From Tetrahymena thermophila SB210 (taxonomy: Eukaryota; Ciliophora; Oligohymenophorea; Hymenostomatida; Tetrahymenidae), in assembly GCF_000189635.1 (NCBI RefSeq), contig NW_002476405.1, positions 186,001 to 250,000 on the forward strand: DNA of 64,000 nt, written 5' to 3'. Positions 12,506 through 25,982 of the stretch are shown here, one piece after another (position 1 is the first letter of the stretch; each line of letters begins with the position of its first letter). Below the pieces are notes generated by a model that had not been told where the DNA came from, made no database searches, and worked only from the letters and a program-made list of their open reading frames with translations. The translations under genes were made by a program, and so were the position numbers.

Positions 12506-15500
12506 ATGATATTTCTTTTAATAGTTTTGAATCTTATTGCTTATACTTTGCAAGACAAAAATGTTTCATTGAGATCAAACGCAATTGTCCAAGTGACTAG
12601 CTCTAAACAGTAAAAATTATTCATTTTAAAATTAAATATTTAATAAACATCTAAATTTTTTAAATGATTCAAGAAATTAAAAAAATAATTATTTGATTGA
12701 AAATAACGAATATATTTTTTATAAAATAATTTTAATATTTTAATTTAAAATACATTAATGAAAAATTTTTAAGTAAAAATTAATAAATCCATGTTTGGAT
12801 CCTCCCCTACACTCGCAAATCCATAATATTTTTATGTTATTTTTAAATAAAAGGTAAACTAAAAGTAGAAAACTTGCTTCTCTTTGCAATTAAAATTGTA
12901 CTTGTGGTCCTGGATTTGCATATCCATAATGTGGTTATTGCCAAAATGGCTTAATTTATTATCCTACTAACAATACCTGTTAAAATTCTAATATCTGTAG
13001 AAGTACTCCTGGTATGTTAATAGACAATAATAACGGGTATATGTGTTGTATTAATAATTGCTAATAGTGTAATTATTATAATACTAGTGGTACCTAAACA
13101 TGTACATAATGTATTACAGGATATTAGTTAATAGGAAGTCTATGTTATCAGAATTGTCCATCAGGAACTTATAGGTACCCTGACTTAAGTTGCAAATCAT
13201 GTAATACTTCAAATAAATAATATATAGATGGTTAAAATTATTGTTAGTAATGTGACTCTTCTTGCTAGACTTGTAATGGATCTAGTTAAAATAATTGCTA
13301 AAGCTGTCCTTTTGGCACTAGTTTGTATCCAGATGGTTCATGTAAAATATGTAATTTAGATAATAAATAATACCTTGATTCATCTTAAATCTGCTAAAAC
13401 TGTAATTCGTCTTGTTAAACTTGTGATGGATCTAGCCAAAACCAATGCTTATCATGCCCTTCTGGTACTAATTTGTATCCAGATAGAAGTTGTAAATTTT
13501 GCGATTTAACAAATAAGTAGTTTTTGGATACTCATCATATCTGTTAATCTTGTGATAGCTCTTGTTAGTAATGTAGTGGTCCCAGCTCTATTTAATGTAT
13601 AAGTTGTCCTTCAGGAACTAATTTATTTCCAGATAATAGTTGCAGATTTTGCGATAAAGCAAATAAAAAATATTTAGATAGTTCAAATGTTTGTAGGGAT
13701 TGTGATTAAACTTGTTAAACATGCAGTGGACCTACTACTACTTAATGCTTAACCTGCACTTCAGGGACTAATTTTTATCCAGACAAAACTTGTAGATTTT
13801 GTGATATAGCAAATAAATAATACTTAGATAGCTCAAATATATGTTAATAATGTGATGTTACTTGTTAAACATGCAATGGATCTGCTCCGACTTCATGTTT
13901 AACATGTCCAAATGGAACATCACTTTATCCAGATCGCTCTTGTAAAGTATGTAATACAAGCAATAAATAATATATTGACTCATAATAATCTTGTTAGTAC
14001 TGTGATAGCAGTTGTTAAACTTGTGATGGATCATCTCCTGATAATTGTTTATCTTGCCCTTCAGGATATTTTAAATAAGGAAACAAATGCATATAATGTA
14101 ATGCTGCTTGTAAAGAATGCATTGGTACAAGTGATTAAGATTGTATAGAATGCAATTAATTATATTTTTAATTTGATAAAAACACTAAGATTTGTTAGAA
14201 ATGTCCAAACGATTAATATCTCAAATATTCTAACTAATCCTGTTCTAATTGTGATTATCAGTGTATTCCTTGCAATTCTATACCTTTAACTTTTAGCATG
14301 TTTTAAATAGATTCAAATTTATCTTCAAGCTAAGATTATTGCTTAGTTTGTAGTTGTAAATAATGCTTAAGTGGGTATGTAAAATTTAATGACCAGTAGT
14401 GTATAGCTAGTTGTGATGAAATAGGCAGCAATTATCAATACGATTCTTCCACAAATAGTTGCTAATGTTAGCCTGGATATAATTATTAAGTTAAAAACCC
14501 TATCAAAAATAATTTTGACTGTGCTCAAGGGTATGGTTAAGGATATTATTGCAACGATTCAAATAAATGCTTTTAGTGTAGTTAGAATTGTAGCCAATGT
14601 TCTGACATCTAAACTTGTTAGAAATGTGGCAAAGGGTTTTATCTATGGAAAAATAATTGCTATTCAAGCTGTTTTCCAGATTTAAATATTGTACCTAATG
14701 AAAATTCTGGAGAATGCGAGTGCACTTAAGGGTATTTTTTGCAAAAACTTTCAACTCCAATCTAAAATTAATTTGATTCTTGTTAACTTGTTTTAGCTTT
14801 GTAAGAAATACAAATTCACAATAAATTAATGGAGAGCTAAGATTAAACTCTTTCATCAAACTTTTATGATAACTTGATTGTGTTTTAATATAATCGTGAG
14901 CTAACCAAGGAAGAGTATCAATCATTTTAATTTTAGATAGATGATGAAATTTTAAATTAAGGCTCAGATTTTTAAATTATAAGCACTAGTTAATAAATGT
15001 AAAATATTTTGTGCACTGTTAGATCTGCACAAAATAGAAAAATAAAATAATTGAGAATATAATTATTAAATTCTATTTAAAACTACTAAATTTAAAACAC
15101 AATTCTTGTTTCTAATGAATATTCAAAGTAATCTTCTGATGCTTTATCATCTAAATAAATATCATAATCCTTTGAATCTATGAGTTAAACTTTCTCAGGA
15201 GACTAAAACAGCGCTACAGGAAAAACTATTTCTTTTCTCAAACAATTCTAAGTTCTATGCTATATTTCAAATTTTGTTTAGATTTTACCTTTGATATATC
15301 TAATTAGAGATAAATTACCTGATAAAATAAAATTTTCCTCTTTATTTGGAGTTTCAATAATATTTAATAAGACACCTCCACCTTCATAAATAACAATATC
15401 TTCTTTAGAAATATCTACAAATGATTACACTGAATAACTAAAAAATACACTATAATAATTTGGGATATCATCTAATTTCTATGAAAATTTCTTACAAGCA

Positions 15501-16370
15501 CATTTACTGATAACAATTTCAATAGTAATTATCGTATATTTTCTAATATTTAGAGTTTGTATGAGAGGAAAATAGTATTCGATATTGGTAATTCATACTC
15601 TTTTTAATTTTTTATGCGGCTTTGTCTAATCTTCAATAACAGCTAGTTTATTTTGTTAATTTTATTGTTGGATAGTCAGTGATAAGAAATATTTTTTAGT
15701 ATTCTACATTTTAACACAGATTGTTTTCTTTGCATTATTGTTTTATTTAATCTTAACAAAAGAGGGAGAGTTTTTGTTTTAAAAAATACCAAATATTTAT
15801 GGAGATATTGAATTTACTATGAGAGGAAGTAAATCATACTTGATAATTTCATTAATTAAGAAGTACACTCTTGTAATGTTGTTTCTTAGTTTGTTTAAAA
15901 ACCCAATGGTATGTGCAATTTTCGCTTGTATTAGTTTTGCAATAAATGGCTTTTACCTTTTGTATTTTAGATTTTTTAAAAATAAAATAATTACTATTAT
16001 AAAGATATTTTAAGAATTTATAATTTCAACACTATTCGCAACCATATCTTATACCATAAAATTTACAGAGGATGAGCTTAGCTAGGATACAATTTCAAAT
16101 GAAATTATTTAATAATCAGAATATTTAGGAAGTGCTATTATGATAATATCAATTGTCTGCTTATTTATTAGCTCCTTAATTTATTTTATTAGATTAGGAT
16201 ATTTTTTTATATCTTCAATTAAACTATATAAATAAAATAAAAAAATCAAATAATAAAAATAAATTGAATTAGAAAATCTTTTAAGCCCTATCAATCAAAC
16301 ATCATTTTAATTAAGTTTAGATCCTGAAATAATAAAAAGATAATCAAAATGTGCTCTTATTAATGAATGA
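12506..16370 (+). CDS. Cys-rich (furin-like repeat) multipass membrane protein, intact parent of the two relics
   Basis: A small first exon (12506-12609) encodes a signal peptide (MIFLLIVLNLIAYTL). One intron (12610-12853) follows, and then a single exon runs to TGA at 16368-16370, giving 1206 residues. Residues about 45-690 are CxxC-rich repeats of about 50 residues with recurring CPSGTNLYPD and CxxCxxxCxTC patterns, typical of the furin-like/growth-factor-receptor Cys-rich families expanded in ciliates. Residues about 910-1155 hold seven or eight hydrophobic segments, followed by a Lys/Gln-rich tail. It is probably a surface or secretory-pathway membrane protein; ligand and role are unknown. 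Differences between this gene and the two relics around 15820-16010 fall mainly at third codon positions of this plus-strand frame, confirming the strand. Confidence 0.85.
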
Positions 16371-17191
16371 ATATTTTTAATAAAATTGATTGCATTTAAA
16401 TTTATTTTATCAAAATATCTTTATCAAATTAAAGAAAATAATAAAAATTATTTTCAATATTATGAATAATTATTTCAAAAATTTTAAGCAAATATTTAAT
16501 TAAAATAAGTATATAAAAAGATCAAAACAAACATTACCTTTTTTGTTGTTTAAAATTAAAATAAAAAAAATATTTAGTACTTAAGTTTAACAAAAAAAAC
16601 TATAACTTAAAATATTTTTGATATTTTCAGATGACTAAAATATTTTTAAATATTTAAATTAATATGTTTAGAGAACCATAATTTTTATTTTTTTCCAAAA
16701 TCAAATTAAAAAGATTGATTATTATTCTTAATTAGTAGATGAGAAAAATAATAAATTCTTAAAGAATTTAATATGAAAAATAAAAAAATACTTATATAAT
16801 ATTTCTTTTTTATTTTTAATAAGTAAATCATAAATAATATATATTTATGCCTTTACAGTTTTATGTGTTAATATTTTTAAAAAGTTGTTTTCTTATTTTA
16901 CAATTCAGTTTATTTATTTATTTGCTTCATCTGTTTGATTTCTATAAACTTTCATTCTTATTTGATAATATTTATAAAAAAGAGGGAGGTCTTTCAAAAC
17001 AAAAAGTCTAATTGAATTTTTTATCAAATTATTTAAAAACAAAAAAGGGGGAGGAGTCAATCTGATATGAAAGAATTATTGGGATTTTAAATTAAAATAT
17101 TACCTCCATTCATATTATATTGAATTATTTATAATTATAATAAATTACATTATATTTTGTTTCGGAAATAGAGGAAGAAAATAATATAAAT
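16371..17191 (+). other. intergenic spacer built from helicase 3'-end sequence
   Basis: The first ~330 bases hold nothing recognisable. From about 16700 the sequence resembles the end and 3' flank of helicases A and B, although the next gene downstream is the start of helicase C. The 5' region of helicase C is therefore derived from the 3' region of another helicase copy. Confidence 0.75.
16703..16776 (+). pseudogene. 3'-terminal scrap of a helicase gene
   Basis: The last 14 or so codons of helicases A and B (reading QVDEKNNKFL..LI then TGA) are recognisable here, as GTAGATGAGAAAAATAATAA and onward, ending in TGA at 16774-16776. Upstream of them the match fades within about 30 bases. It is a leftover of a helicase copy removed or truncated by recombination between tandem units. 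Confidence 0.8.
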
Positions 17192-20100
17192 ATGGAACTT
17201 GGTAATTAATAATAAAAGCATGGGTAGTAATAAAATAACATTTTAAAGTATACAAATGAGTAGCTAGAATTCATTCATGCTCCTAAAAACAGAGATATTA
17301 AGATAACTGCTTGTGCTGGTTCTGGAAAAACATAATGTGTGCTAGAGTTTACAAAGTAAGCATTAAAGGAGGGATTTAATCCTAAAGAAATTTGCATAAC
17401 AACTTTCAATATTTAAGCAAGCAATGATATGAAAAAAAGAGCTATTGAGTTGATGGGAAAATTTTAGGCTGATTAAATTGAAATCCTTAACTTTGATAAA
17501 ATAATAACAAAATTTTTTAAAATGATTTAAAAATCTAAAAGCTAAAAAGAATTGAACAAATAAAATTAGAAAGAAAATAAAAATTAACAATCGATTGAAC
17601 TGACTTTGGCTGAAAAATAATTTCAGCTATATCAAGACTTATAAGACGAATCTCTTAGCAAGCATATCTTCGAAAGCTATAAACTGATCATATTTGACGA
17701 ATTTTAAGATATCAACTAATTGCAGTATGAAATCTTAATGTTATTTAAGAGAATTGGAAAATCAATCATAGTCGTTGTTGGTATAAATAAAAATATTATT
17801 AAATTAATTAATTAATTAATTTTTTTGTGATTTTATAGGAGATGATCTTTAGAATATATATGAGTTTAGAGGATCAGATTATAAATTTTTAAAGTCCTAA
17901 ATTATTGAAGATATTAATAAAGAAAACAAAAAATTTTATGGAAATGAGAACTTCAACATGTTGGAATATAATCTTACAACTAACTTTAGATGCTCCTCGA
18001 AAATCACTGCTTTCGCAAATGATATAATTAGGTCATTCTAATATATTAATTAAAACCCAATGCAGAGTTTTGAAGGTAAAATTTAAAATAATTTTATATT
18101 TTAGAAATTGAATTAAATAATAAATATAAAGATTTGAAATGTTACTAGAATAAAAAATGTGATATAAAGCCAACTCTTGAACCATATAAAAGTTATAACG
18201 ATATGTTCAAAGACATTTACAATTTTATAACATCCAAAGTGTAAAACGAAGGCTTTTCTTACTCAGATATAGCAATAATAAGTGCAACAAGTTTTCCTTT
18301 AAGGTAAATAGAATTGAAATTAGAATAGCACAATTTTAACCAGCCTGAAAAAGAAATACCATTTTGGAGCTTCGTTGGCAAAAACAAAGATTTTGATTAC
18401 AGTTTTGAATATAAAGGTAATAAAGTCACTTTATTAACAGCTCATAAGTCGAAAGGGTTGGAATGGAAAGCTTTATTTTTCATTGGAATAAATGATGATT
18501 AATTTCCAGAGGTATTTATAAGATAAGTAGGAAACTACAATCAAAAAATTGAAGAGATGAGGCGTTTATTTTATGTTGGATCAACAAGAGCAGCTTAAAT
18601 TTTGAAATTGAGTTATTTTTCAAACAATAACAGAAAAGTAATAAAATAAATAAATACTATTTAATTTATCTATCTATTTATTTATTTATTTATCTATCTA
18701 TTTATTTATTAATTTTAAAATAATTTTAAGGCTTGTAGGTTTTTAGGTGCAATTGATAAAAATAATATTTAATTTAAAGGTTAAACTTAAATTGCTTAAG
18801 AAAAAAATACCACAAATGCTAATCAAAAATAACTGTTAGATAAATAAGTGAGAGAAATATTTGAAGAGATGTGTAATCCTTAGTATATTGTTTAACTTTA
18901 AAAAACTGAAAAGTTTCTTTAAGAAGAATAATTTTATTTAGAAGAAATTTAATACATTCACAAGCCTATGTTTTCAAGAAATTAAATCTAAAAAATATTT
19001 TTCAATTAATCTGAAGAAATCCTTTTTTCTTACATTGAAACGTAATTTTCTTATCCTATAATGAATTTTCTAATTTTTAAATAATTAATACTCAATTTAA
19101 CATTTTATCAATAAATCTAATAAAATATTATTTATAAATGAATTAAATAAATAATTGATATACTTAAATTTTATTTTAATACAAAATTTTTATATTTATT
19201 GCAAACAAAATATTTTCAATACGAATGAGTTTTTTTATTTTCTTTATATTAAAGTTTTTTAAAGTTAAGAATTAATTTTTGAATTTTATTAATAAATAGT
19301 ATCATTTTAAGAATTCTGTTAGAGAAGACCTAATTAGTTTACAAGCCTGTAATTGTTGAAGAATAATTATAATTACTAACTAAAAATAAATATTTATTAT
19401 AAGTAAATGATAATTTCATCAATTCTTATTAATAATCTAAAGATTAGTTTCTAAAAAAAGATTTTTCGATAAGTAAAAACAAAGAACTTATTTTATCAAT
19501 TTACAAAACTTCCATTTTATTTGAAATTTCTAAAAGTAAAGTTTACAAATATCTTTTCCAAAAGAATCCATTTTATTCGATGACAAATAATATAGTTTAA
19601 TGCTTGAATAGCTTTGTAGAATAAATATCGAATGAAGAAAAAAATGAATTATTTGTGGCTGATAGAATTTTGTATTCTAATGACCCCATTAACGTTTATG
19701 AAAACTTTATCATATCAAGCAAAGAAACTCTTTACGAAATAACTTATTCATTCAAAAAAACGAAGATAGTAGAAAAATAAGCTATGCTCAGTGTAATTAT
19801 TGTTTTTAATAACTTTTTTATTATATTTACTTTTATTTAGGTTTTAGGGAAAATCTCTATACTTAAAATGTAATATGGAAGAGATATCAAAAAAATTAAA
19901 TTCTATAACCCAGTAAAAGGAACAGTTTTTTCAGTCATCCTAAAAAATTGGATATTTCACAAATAATTTGTCAATTTTATGGAAGATTTTTTCTATAAGC
20001 CAACAATTTCTTAAGACAGCAGTTAAAATTTCTCTTAGAACAGCTAAAATTAAACACAATCTCAATCTCAAGAAAATACAGTCTATTGTCAACAATAAAA

Positions 20101-20323
20101 TGAGAATAACAAAGAAGAAAAAGAAATTTATCAAGAAAATAAAATGGTCTAAAATTCATCATAAACTCAGCAATAGGATTAAATGTTTTCTAAAATATCT
20201 TTCTCAAAAGTGTAACTAAATGATCTAGCAAATTAACTTCCTTTTACTAAAAAACAATAACTATTACATCCGCCTATGCAACTTTAGTAACAAAAAGAGG
20301 TCTAAAAAAAATTTAAAAAGTGA
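17192..20323 (+). CDS. UvrD/Rep-like superfamily 1A helicase, diverged copy C
   Basis: Six exons (17192-17780, 17839-18075, 18105-18637, 18731-19041, 19312-19792, 19841-20323) give 877 residues and use the same five intron positions as copies A and B. Motifs are intact: ACAGSGKT, DEFQD, GDDLQNIYEFRGS, LTTNFRCSS, AHKSKGLEW and RRLFYVGSTRA. Motifs V and VI are closer to the canonical UvrD consensus than in A and B. Intron 2 is only 29 bases and intron 4 is 270, half the length in A and B. The C-terminal extension keeps KNPFYSM and GRDIKKIKFYNP and ends in a Gln-rich tail (for example SQSQENTVYCQQQNENN). It is the oldest member of the local family and may be closest to the ancestral gene (inference). 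Confidence 0.9.
18661..18712 (+). repeat. simple (ATTT/ATCT)n tract in helicase C intron 3
   Basis: Tetranucleotide units ATTT and ATCT alternate through the middle of the intron between the motif VI exon and the C-terminal exons. Shorter ATCT runs sit in the same intron of copies A and B. It is ordinary microsatellite sequence. Confidence 0.8.
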
Positions 20324-20865
20324 GAATAATATTTTAACTTAAAAAATGTTAAATTTTTTATTTGTTTTATTTTTGTTTCTTTGTTTTATTATTTTAGATT
20401 TAATTTTTTAATTCAAAATTGTAGGAAATAGAATATTAATAATACTTTTATAATTAACTTAGATTAATTTATTTATTTAATGAAACCTTTATTTTAAAAT
20501 AATTGATTAATATTTTCAAGAATTTAATTATCTTAATGTAATATTCTCAAAGAAAAATAATGCTTACATAATTTATTAGTTAATTTCAAATAATAAATAT
20601 TTTAAATTTTAATTAAATGAAGGGTTTTATTTTAGAATGCTATTAAAGATTAAAATATATACAAATGAATAAGATGTATTAAATGAGAAATATATTTTAT
20701 AGTTATATTTAATTAATTTTATTTTATTGAATTTTTTGAATGCTTAATGTTTGTTAATTTTTAATTAAGTAATTTAAAATCTAATTTAAATTATAATAAT
20801 TATACAAAATTGTTATTTAAAATCACTATTGAAATATCTTTATTTATTTCTATTTGATAACTTTC
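20324..20865. other. convergent intergenic region
   Basis: This AT-rich stretch lies between the 3' end of helicase C and the 3' end of the minus-strand coiled-coil gene. No gene or RNA was recognised, and both transcripts must terminate in it. Confidence 0.6.
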
Positions 20866-23800
20866 TCAACTTTAACTATTGTCATAGTGATCTGATGCTA
20901 ATCTAAAAAGCTTACCAAATTCCTTGTTTTCTTTTGCTTACTGCTTTAATTTCTTTGCAACTTAACTTTAAATATATAAATTTAGAATGAATGATAAATA
21001 TTTTTTAATAAAATAATACCCTTGAATAAATTTGGAATGATCTTATGTAAGTCTATATGCACCTCCAGTGTAATGAGTCTATGCGGGTTTTTTCTAGTTT
21101 GAGAATTAATTAGTCTAATGCTACTGTTAAAAGGCATTAGAATCTGCATCTGAAAATGTTCTGTTGTTGTAGTTTGTAGAATAGTTAATTCTTGCAAAAT
21201 CTGATAAATGATAAGGAACAAATTGTTGATTAGTAGAATCGAATATGTTTTCAGATGCAAGTCTTAAATTATAGCTTTCATTATTATTATTTGGAAATAT
21301 ACTACCATTAACTGGTTAGTATTATTATTGATCCTCAACTGAATAGCTAAAAGAGTTATTTTATTGAATCTTGTTTATTTTATCTTTTTATTGTTTAGAA
21401 ATATTCTACTATTCTCCTAAATAATTTTATTTTAATTGCCTTTGTTGTTACTGTAATTATTATTATAAAGCATCTAGTTATTGATTATTTTATAATCTAG
21501 CTTACTTCTAATCAGTCTAATTAAACTAATTCTAATTATTCATCTAATTGTCTTTTGCTTAATTTGCCTCTGACTAATAAATATTTTATCCCTAAAAATA
21601 AATTATAAAATTATTAATAATTACTCAAAATGATATTAAATTTATTAAAGAAAATTTTGTTGAAAATCCAAATTAATAAAAATCCAAAAATTTTATTAAT
21701 CTTTTATCATTTTGATAAAATAAAAATAAATTTATATTTCTTAAAATTAATTTAAAATCAAAGAACTTTCAATTATTTAAATAATTTTTGTTTAATAATT
21801 TGGATTTTATTCAATAATTTTATAAAATTTCCATGAAAATTTATTGAAATAATTTAAAATTACTTTTTAAGCTTAATTTATCACTTTGTTTTATGGTTCT
21901 AATTTTGTTTTATCTTTTATTAAATCTTATTATAAATTTGGTAGTTGATTTGGTTTTAATGGAGGTTATTGTTGCAATTAATTTTGCTAATTTTATTAAA
22001 ATTATTATGGTATTTATGTTTAATTTAATTTTTAATCAATAAAATTATTTTTTTAAATGTCTTCTGTGGGGACATTCAACAAATTTTATTGTTAAAAGTT
22101 AGCTGATTAGTTAATTTACTAGCTATTAACTTATTATTATTTAAATTATGTTTATTGTTAATCAGTTATTCCAAGTTGATTCTAAACTCCAAAAGAGTTT
22201 CTTAATTCATCTATTTATTGCTTTTGTTGCATTTAAACCTAATTAATTGCAGCTAATGACTTTCTTTATTCATTAGTTAAAGGTTTCTACATCATTTATT
22301 ACATCTACTATTGCTGCTAGGCTTTCATTTATTCAATTAATTGCATGGATTCTTAAAGTTGTTTTATTTACTCAAGCTTCTAATTAACCAAATTTTCCAT
22401 TTCTTTAATATCTTTTTTATATTAATTAATTTCTGCTTTTAATTTGTTTTCTGTTGTTTCACTTAACTTAACTAACAATTCTCTGTCTTATTTGTACTAT
22501 TTTTCATTTCTATTTTATTTAAAATAAATTATTAAAACAAACTTTTAACATAAAAATTACTAAGCCAGCTTGGTTTTAGTTTCTCTTAGCTATTTATCAA
22601 GTTAGTCAGCTTTTCTATCAGAGTTAATGTAATTAGTTAACAATTATAGAGAGAATTTCTTTACTCTAGATAAAATTTATCTGGTTTATTCCAATGTTTT
22701 TGTTTTTAGATCGAATTTTTCACATAAATCTTTAAACTCTTCTTGTATTTACAACAAATCTTTCTCCAATTAAATATTATATTGTTCTATCCTGATTTTT
22801 TCTTGTTCCATCATAGAAAATCTGCTTAAAACATCTTCATATGTCATCTGATGTATTTTATATTCAATATTAACATACCTGTCCATTTCTTTTTTGTGTC
22901 TATTAATAATAATTAAAACAATAAATTATTTAAAAATTTTTTAATTTCATTTAAAAATAGCATTCATTGATTATTTTTATTAATGATTTTGAAATACTTA
23001 CAAAATCTTTAATTATTCAATATCTGTTGCATGATTGTCTTGAAGCTCTCTGATAACTACTTTTTGACTTTTTGTCTCTCTTTATAGATTCTCATTTGTC
23101 GAAGTTAATGAAGTCACCTACCTGATTAAATCAGTATTTCTAGACTTTTCAGATTCAATTACACTTGTCATTTGATTAATCTAATTTGACTGATTGTTAA
23201 GCGCAAATTTATCATCTCTTTGCTAAGCCGTAATTTCAAGAATATTTTTTCTTAATTACTCTAATTATTCATTGCTTTGTTCTATTTTCTAATTACTAAA
23301 TTCGTTTTGTTTCTTTTCAACTTCCAATTCATGCACTTTTTACTTGAGTTCTCTTTCTAACTTACTAATCTTTTACTTTAAATTATCTTGTTCCTTTGTT
23401 GCCATATTTTGGTATGTTTAAAATTCAACAGTTAATTTCAAGTGATTTTATTCATATGTTTCCATTTTAATCTATTAAATATTTTTTTAAAGTGTTTAAA
23501 TATTGTAGTTACTCATTAATTACAAGAATTTATTTGAAAAATATCAACATCAAATAAATTTAACTATAAATAAAATAATTTATTACCTCTAAATCTTTAC
23601 ATAGCTCATTTTTAGCTTTTATGGTATCTAATGAATTATTCAATCTTAATTTACATTTAATATATTCCTCTTCTAACTCAATTCTTCCTACCTTCATGTC
23701 TTTTATTAGTTTCTATAAAGCTTCTAGATCTGTGGTTAAGAGCTCATTTCTATTAATACAATATTCATATTCTTATTCAACTTTCTTCTTTTCACCTCTT

Positions 23801-25982
23801 TATATAAATATATTATGTAAAACATATTATTCATTTATAATTGTTACTGAATTTCTAAGATTTGGTTTTCATATTGCTCACACTATGCTTTTATCTAAGC
23901 ATAGCTTTCTTACTGCAACTAAACAGTGGATTTTTAATCAATAATTTGTTTTTCTAAGTCATATACTTTTTATTGTAACTTTTCAAACTGCTCACTTCGA
24001 TCATCAATCTACTTATTAAAATATTTCTGCTCTCCTTTCAGCTCTTCTATTCTTCTTTTGTAAATGTCTTCATTTTTTTGCTATAAATCTATTTTTTCTT
24101 GCATATTTTTAATCTAGAATCTCAAGTCTTCATTGATTCTTTATTCTTCCTATTTTATTTAAAAAATTACTATGATAAAAAATCAATACCCTTTTAACAA
24201 ATAAATAATTTACATTCAAAAGACCTTCATATTTATCAGCTCCTCTATTTTTATGCTAAAGCTCACTCTCAGCTTGAACTGCTCTTTCTTTGAGCTTCTC
24301 AAATTGCACTGTAATTTCATTGACTTTTCTCTAAAAATCCCTACATTCATCACTTTTTTTTTGTTCTAATACTTTAAGAGTGTTAATCAGTTTATTATTG
24401 TTTTCATTATCATTCTTTAGAATTTCATGATCAATTTTAAGAGAATCGTAATCGTCTATCAACCTGTTGTGTTTCATCAACAATTCTCTATGAATACTAT
24501 GTAATTCATTTATTTTATGTTCGAATTATAATCTTAAGCCAACTTCTTCATTAAAAGCCTGATCAGCCTATTTAAAGTCTTCTTCTAATTAAAATTTTTC
24601 TGTCAGTATGTTTTGCTTTAATTCAATTAAAAAAATATATTAAATTTCTAAAATTTTTTTAAACTTCTTTTTTTTGCTCTGAATCAAATAAAAATGTTTT
24701 TTGATTTATACTTAAAAGCTGTTATGCCAAATTTAAATTTAATTTTTCGAATAATTTTATTTAAAGAATTGAATACTTTTTCTTGCTTAAGAGATAGAAT
24801 TTACTGTTCCAAGATTTCCCTTTTTTCTTTTTCAATAACTTCTAGTTCATCAAATTACTTTTGTTTTGACTCAATTTATTCTTCGAGATTATCTACAATT
24901 GCTGTCTTCTCTTTTTCTAATTAGGTAACAGTGTTTACAAAATCCGTTCTTGAGCAATATTCAAGTAAAATTCCATATATTTTCCAAACACTTGCTATTG
25001 TTTAGGCAGAATCTTAAATGTGAGCAAAAATATCCTATATCATTTCATAGAAACCAAAACTATAAACAAATAGAGATCTGTATATTCTGTCTATATTTTC
25101 TTTTGAAACTCCTTTATTTTGCAAAGATTTTCTATCAAGTCCAAAATTTTTTAAAATTTCTTTTTAGTCATTTTGCTTTTTTTATGGTGAATTTAACTTA
25201 GTTTGGTTAGGTTGAACTTCGCTCTCGGCTTCACAAATAGTATCGTTGATCCACATTTCAACTACTTTTATATTAACTCCTTGAGGCCCTCTAATTCTTT
25301 GTCTTTTGAGAATGAAATCTTTGTGATTCTTTAAACTATTTGGTTATGGCTATTATTGTTACTCTTGAATTATAACAGATTTTTAAAGATTGTTGGATTT
25401 TTATTGCTTTTAGTTAGATGTAAAACTTCTTTGTTATTCCTTTATCTTTTTATTTTAACTCTGCTCTTTCTTATTTGCTCCAAGAATATCATTTTTGATT
25501 GAGCCCTTAAGCTTTTCAATATTTGTTGGGACAAATAGACCTATCTCATCTGAATTTAGATCAATATTTTAGTAATTTTGCATATTTTGGTTGTTTTACT
25601 AATTTATATTCAGTCTTCCAACTCCAGAACTTTCTGACAAATTTCTTGGCTTATGTTAGGCATTAGGGATTACCTTTTTAAAGTGCTTTTCTATGTTTCT
25701 TGCTGCCCTTTATTCTTATTAAGCTTATATCTACATTAGATCATTAATTTCTTCTTAAAATTATTAATCTTTTATATTGCCTAATGATAACTTTTGACCA
25801 TTCTTCATGGAGGAAGATTGAAATTCGTCTATTTTAAGTTGTTTAGATTGCGATGGATAATTAAAATTCTTCTAAGCTTACCTTTAAGGTTAATAACTAC
25901 TTTAAGGTTTAATATCATTTATTATTTTATTTTGAAATCCAATTAAACTTTGATTCTTTATTTCAGGTAAAATATTCTACAT
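20866..25982 (-). CDS. long coiled-coil protein, possibly ciliary or cytoskeletal
   Basis: Nine exons on the minus strand, with introns at 24679-24776, 24150-24213, 23798-23823, 23472-23586, 22900-23001, 22510-22560, 21592-21863 and 20966-21019, give 1444 residues. The N-terminal quarter is Gln/Asn-rich. It is followed by a globular-looking block (RIYRSLFVYSFGFYEMIQ then VWKIYGILLEYCS, around residue 300). Residues about 390-1050 are heptad-rich coiled coil, and the C-terminal quarter is very Gln-rich. The globular block followed by a long coiled coil is reminiscent of the N-terminal domain of TSNAXIP1-type ciliary proteins, but I am unsure of that. The 26-base intron 23798-23823 is notably short. 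The function is not established. Confidence 0.8.

Noticed and set aside
14930-15720. Long TGA-free minus-strand frame with protein-like stretches, apparently a divergent gene opposite the membrane protein
   Set aside because: The plus strand is continuously open through the same bases as part of the 1206-residue gene. Substitutions between the three repeat copies in the adjacent shared region fall at plus-strand third positions. The minus frame is a shadow.
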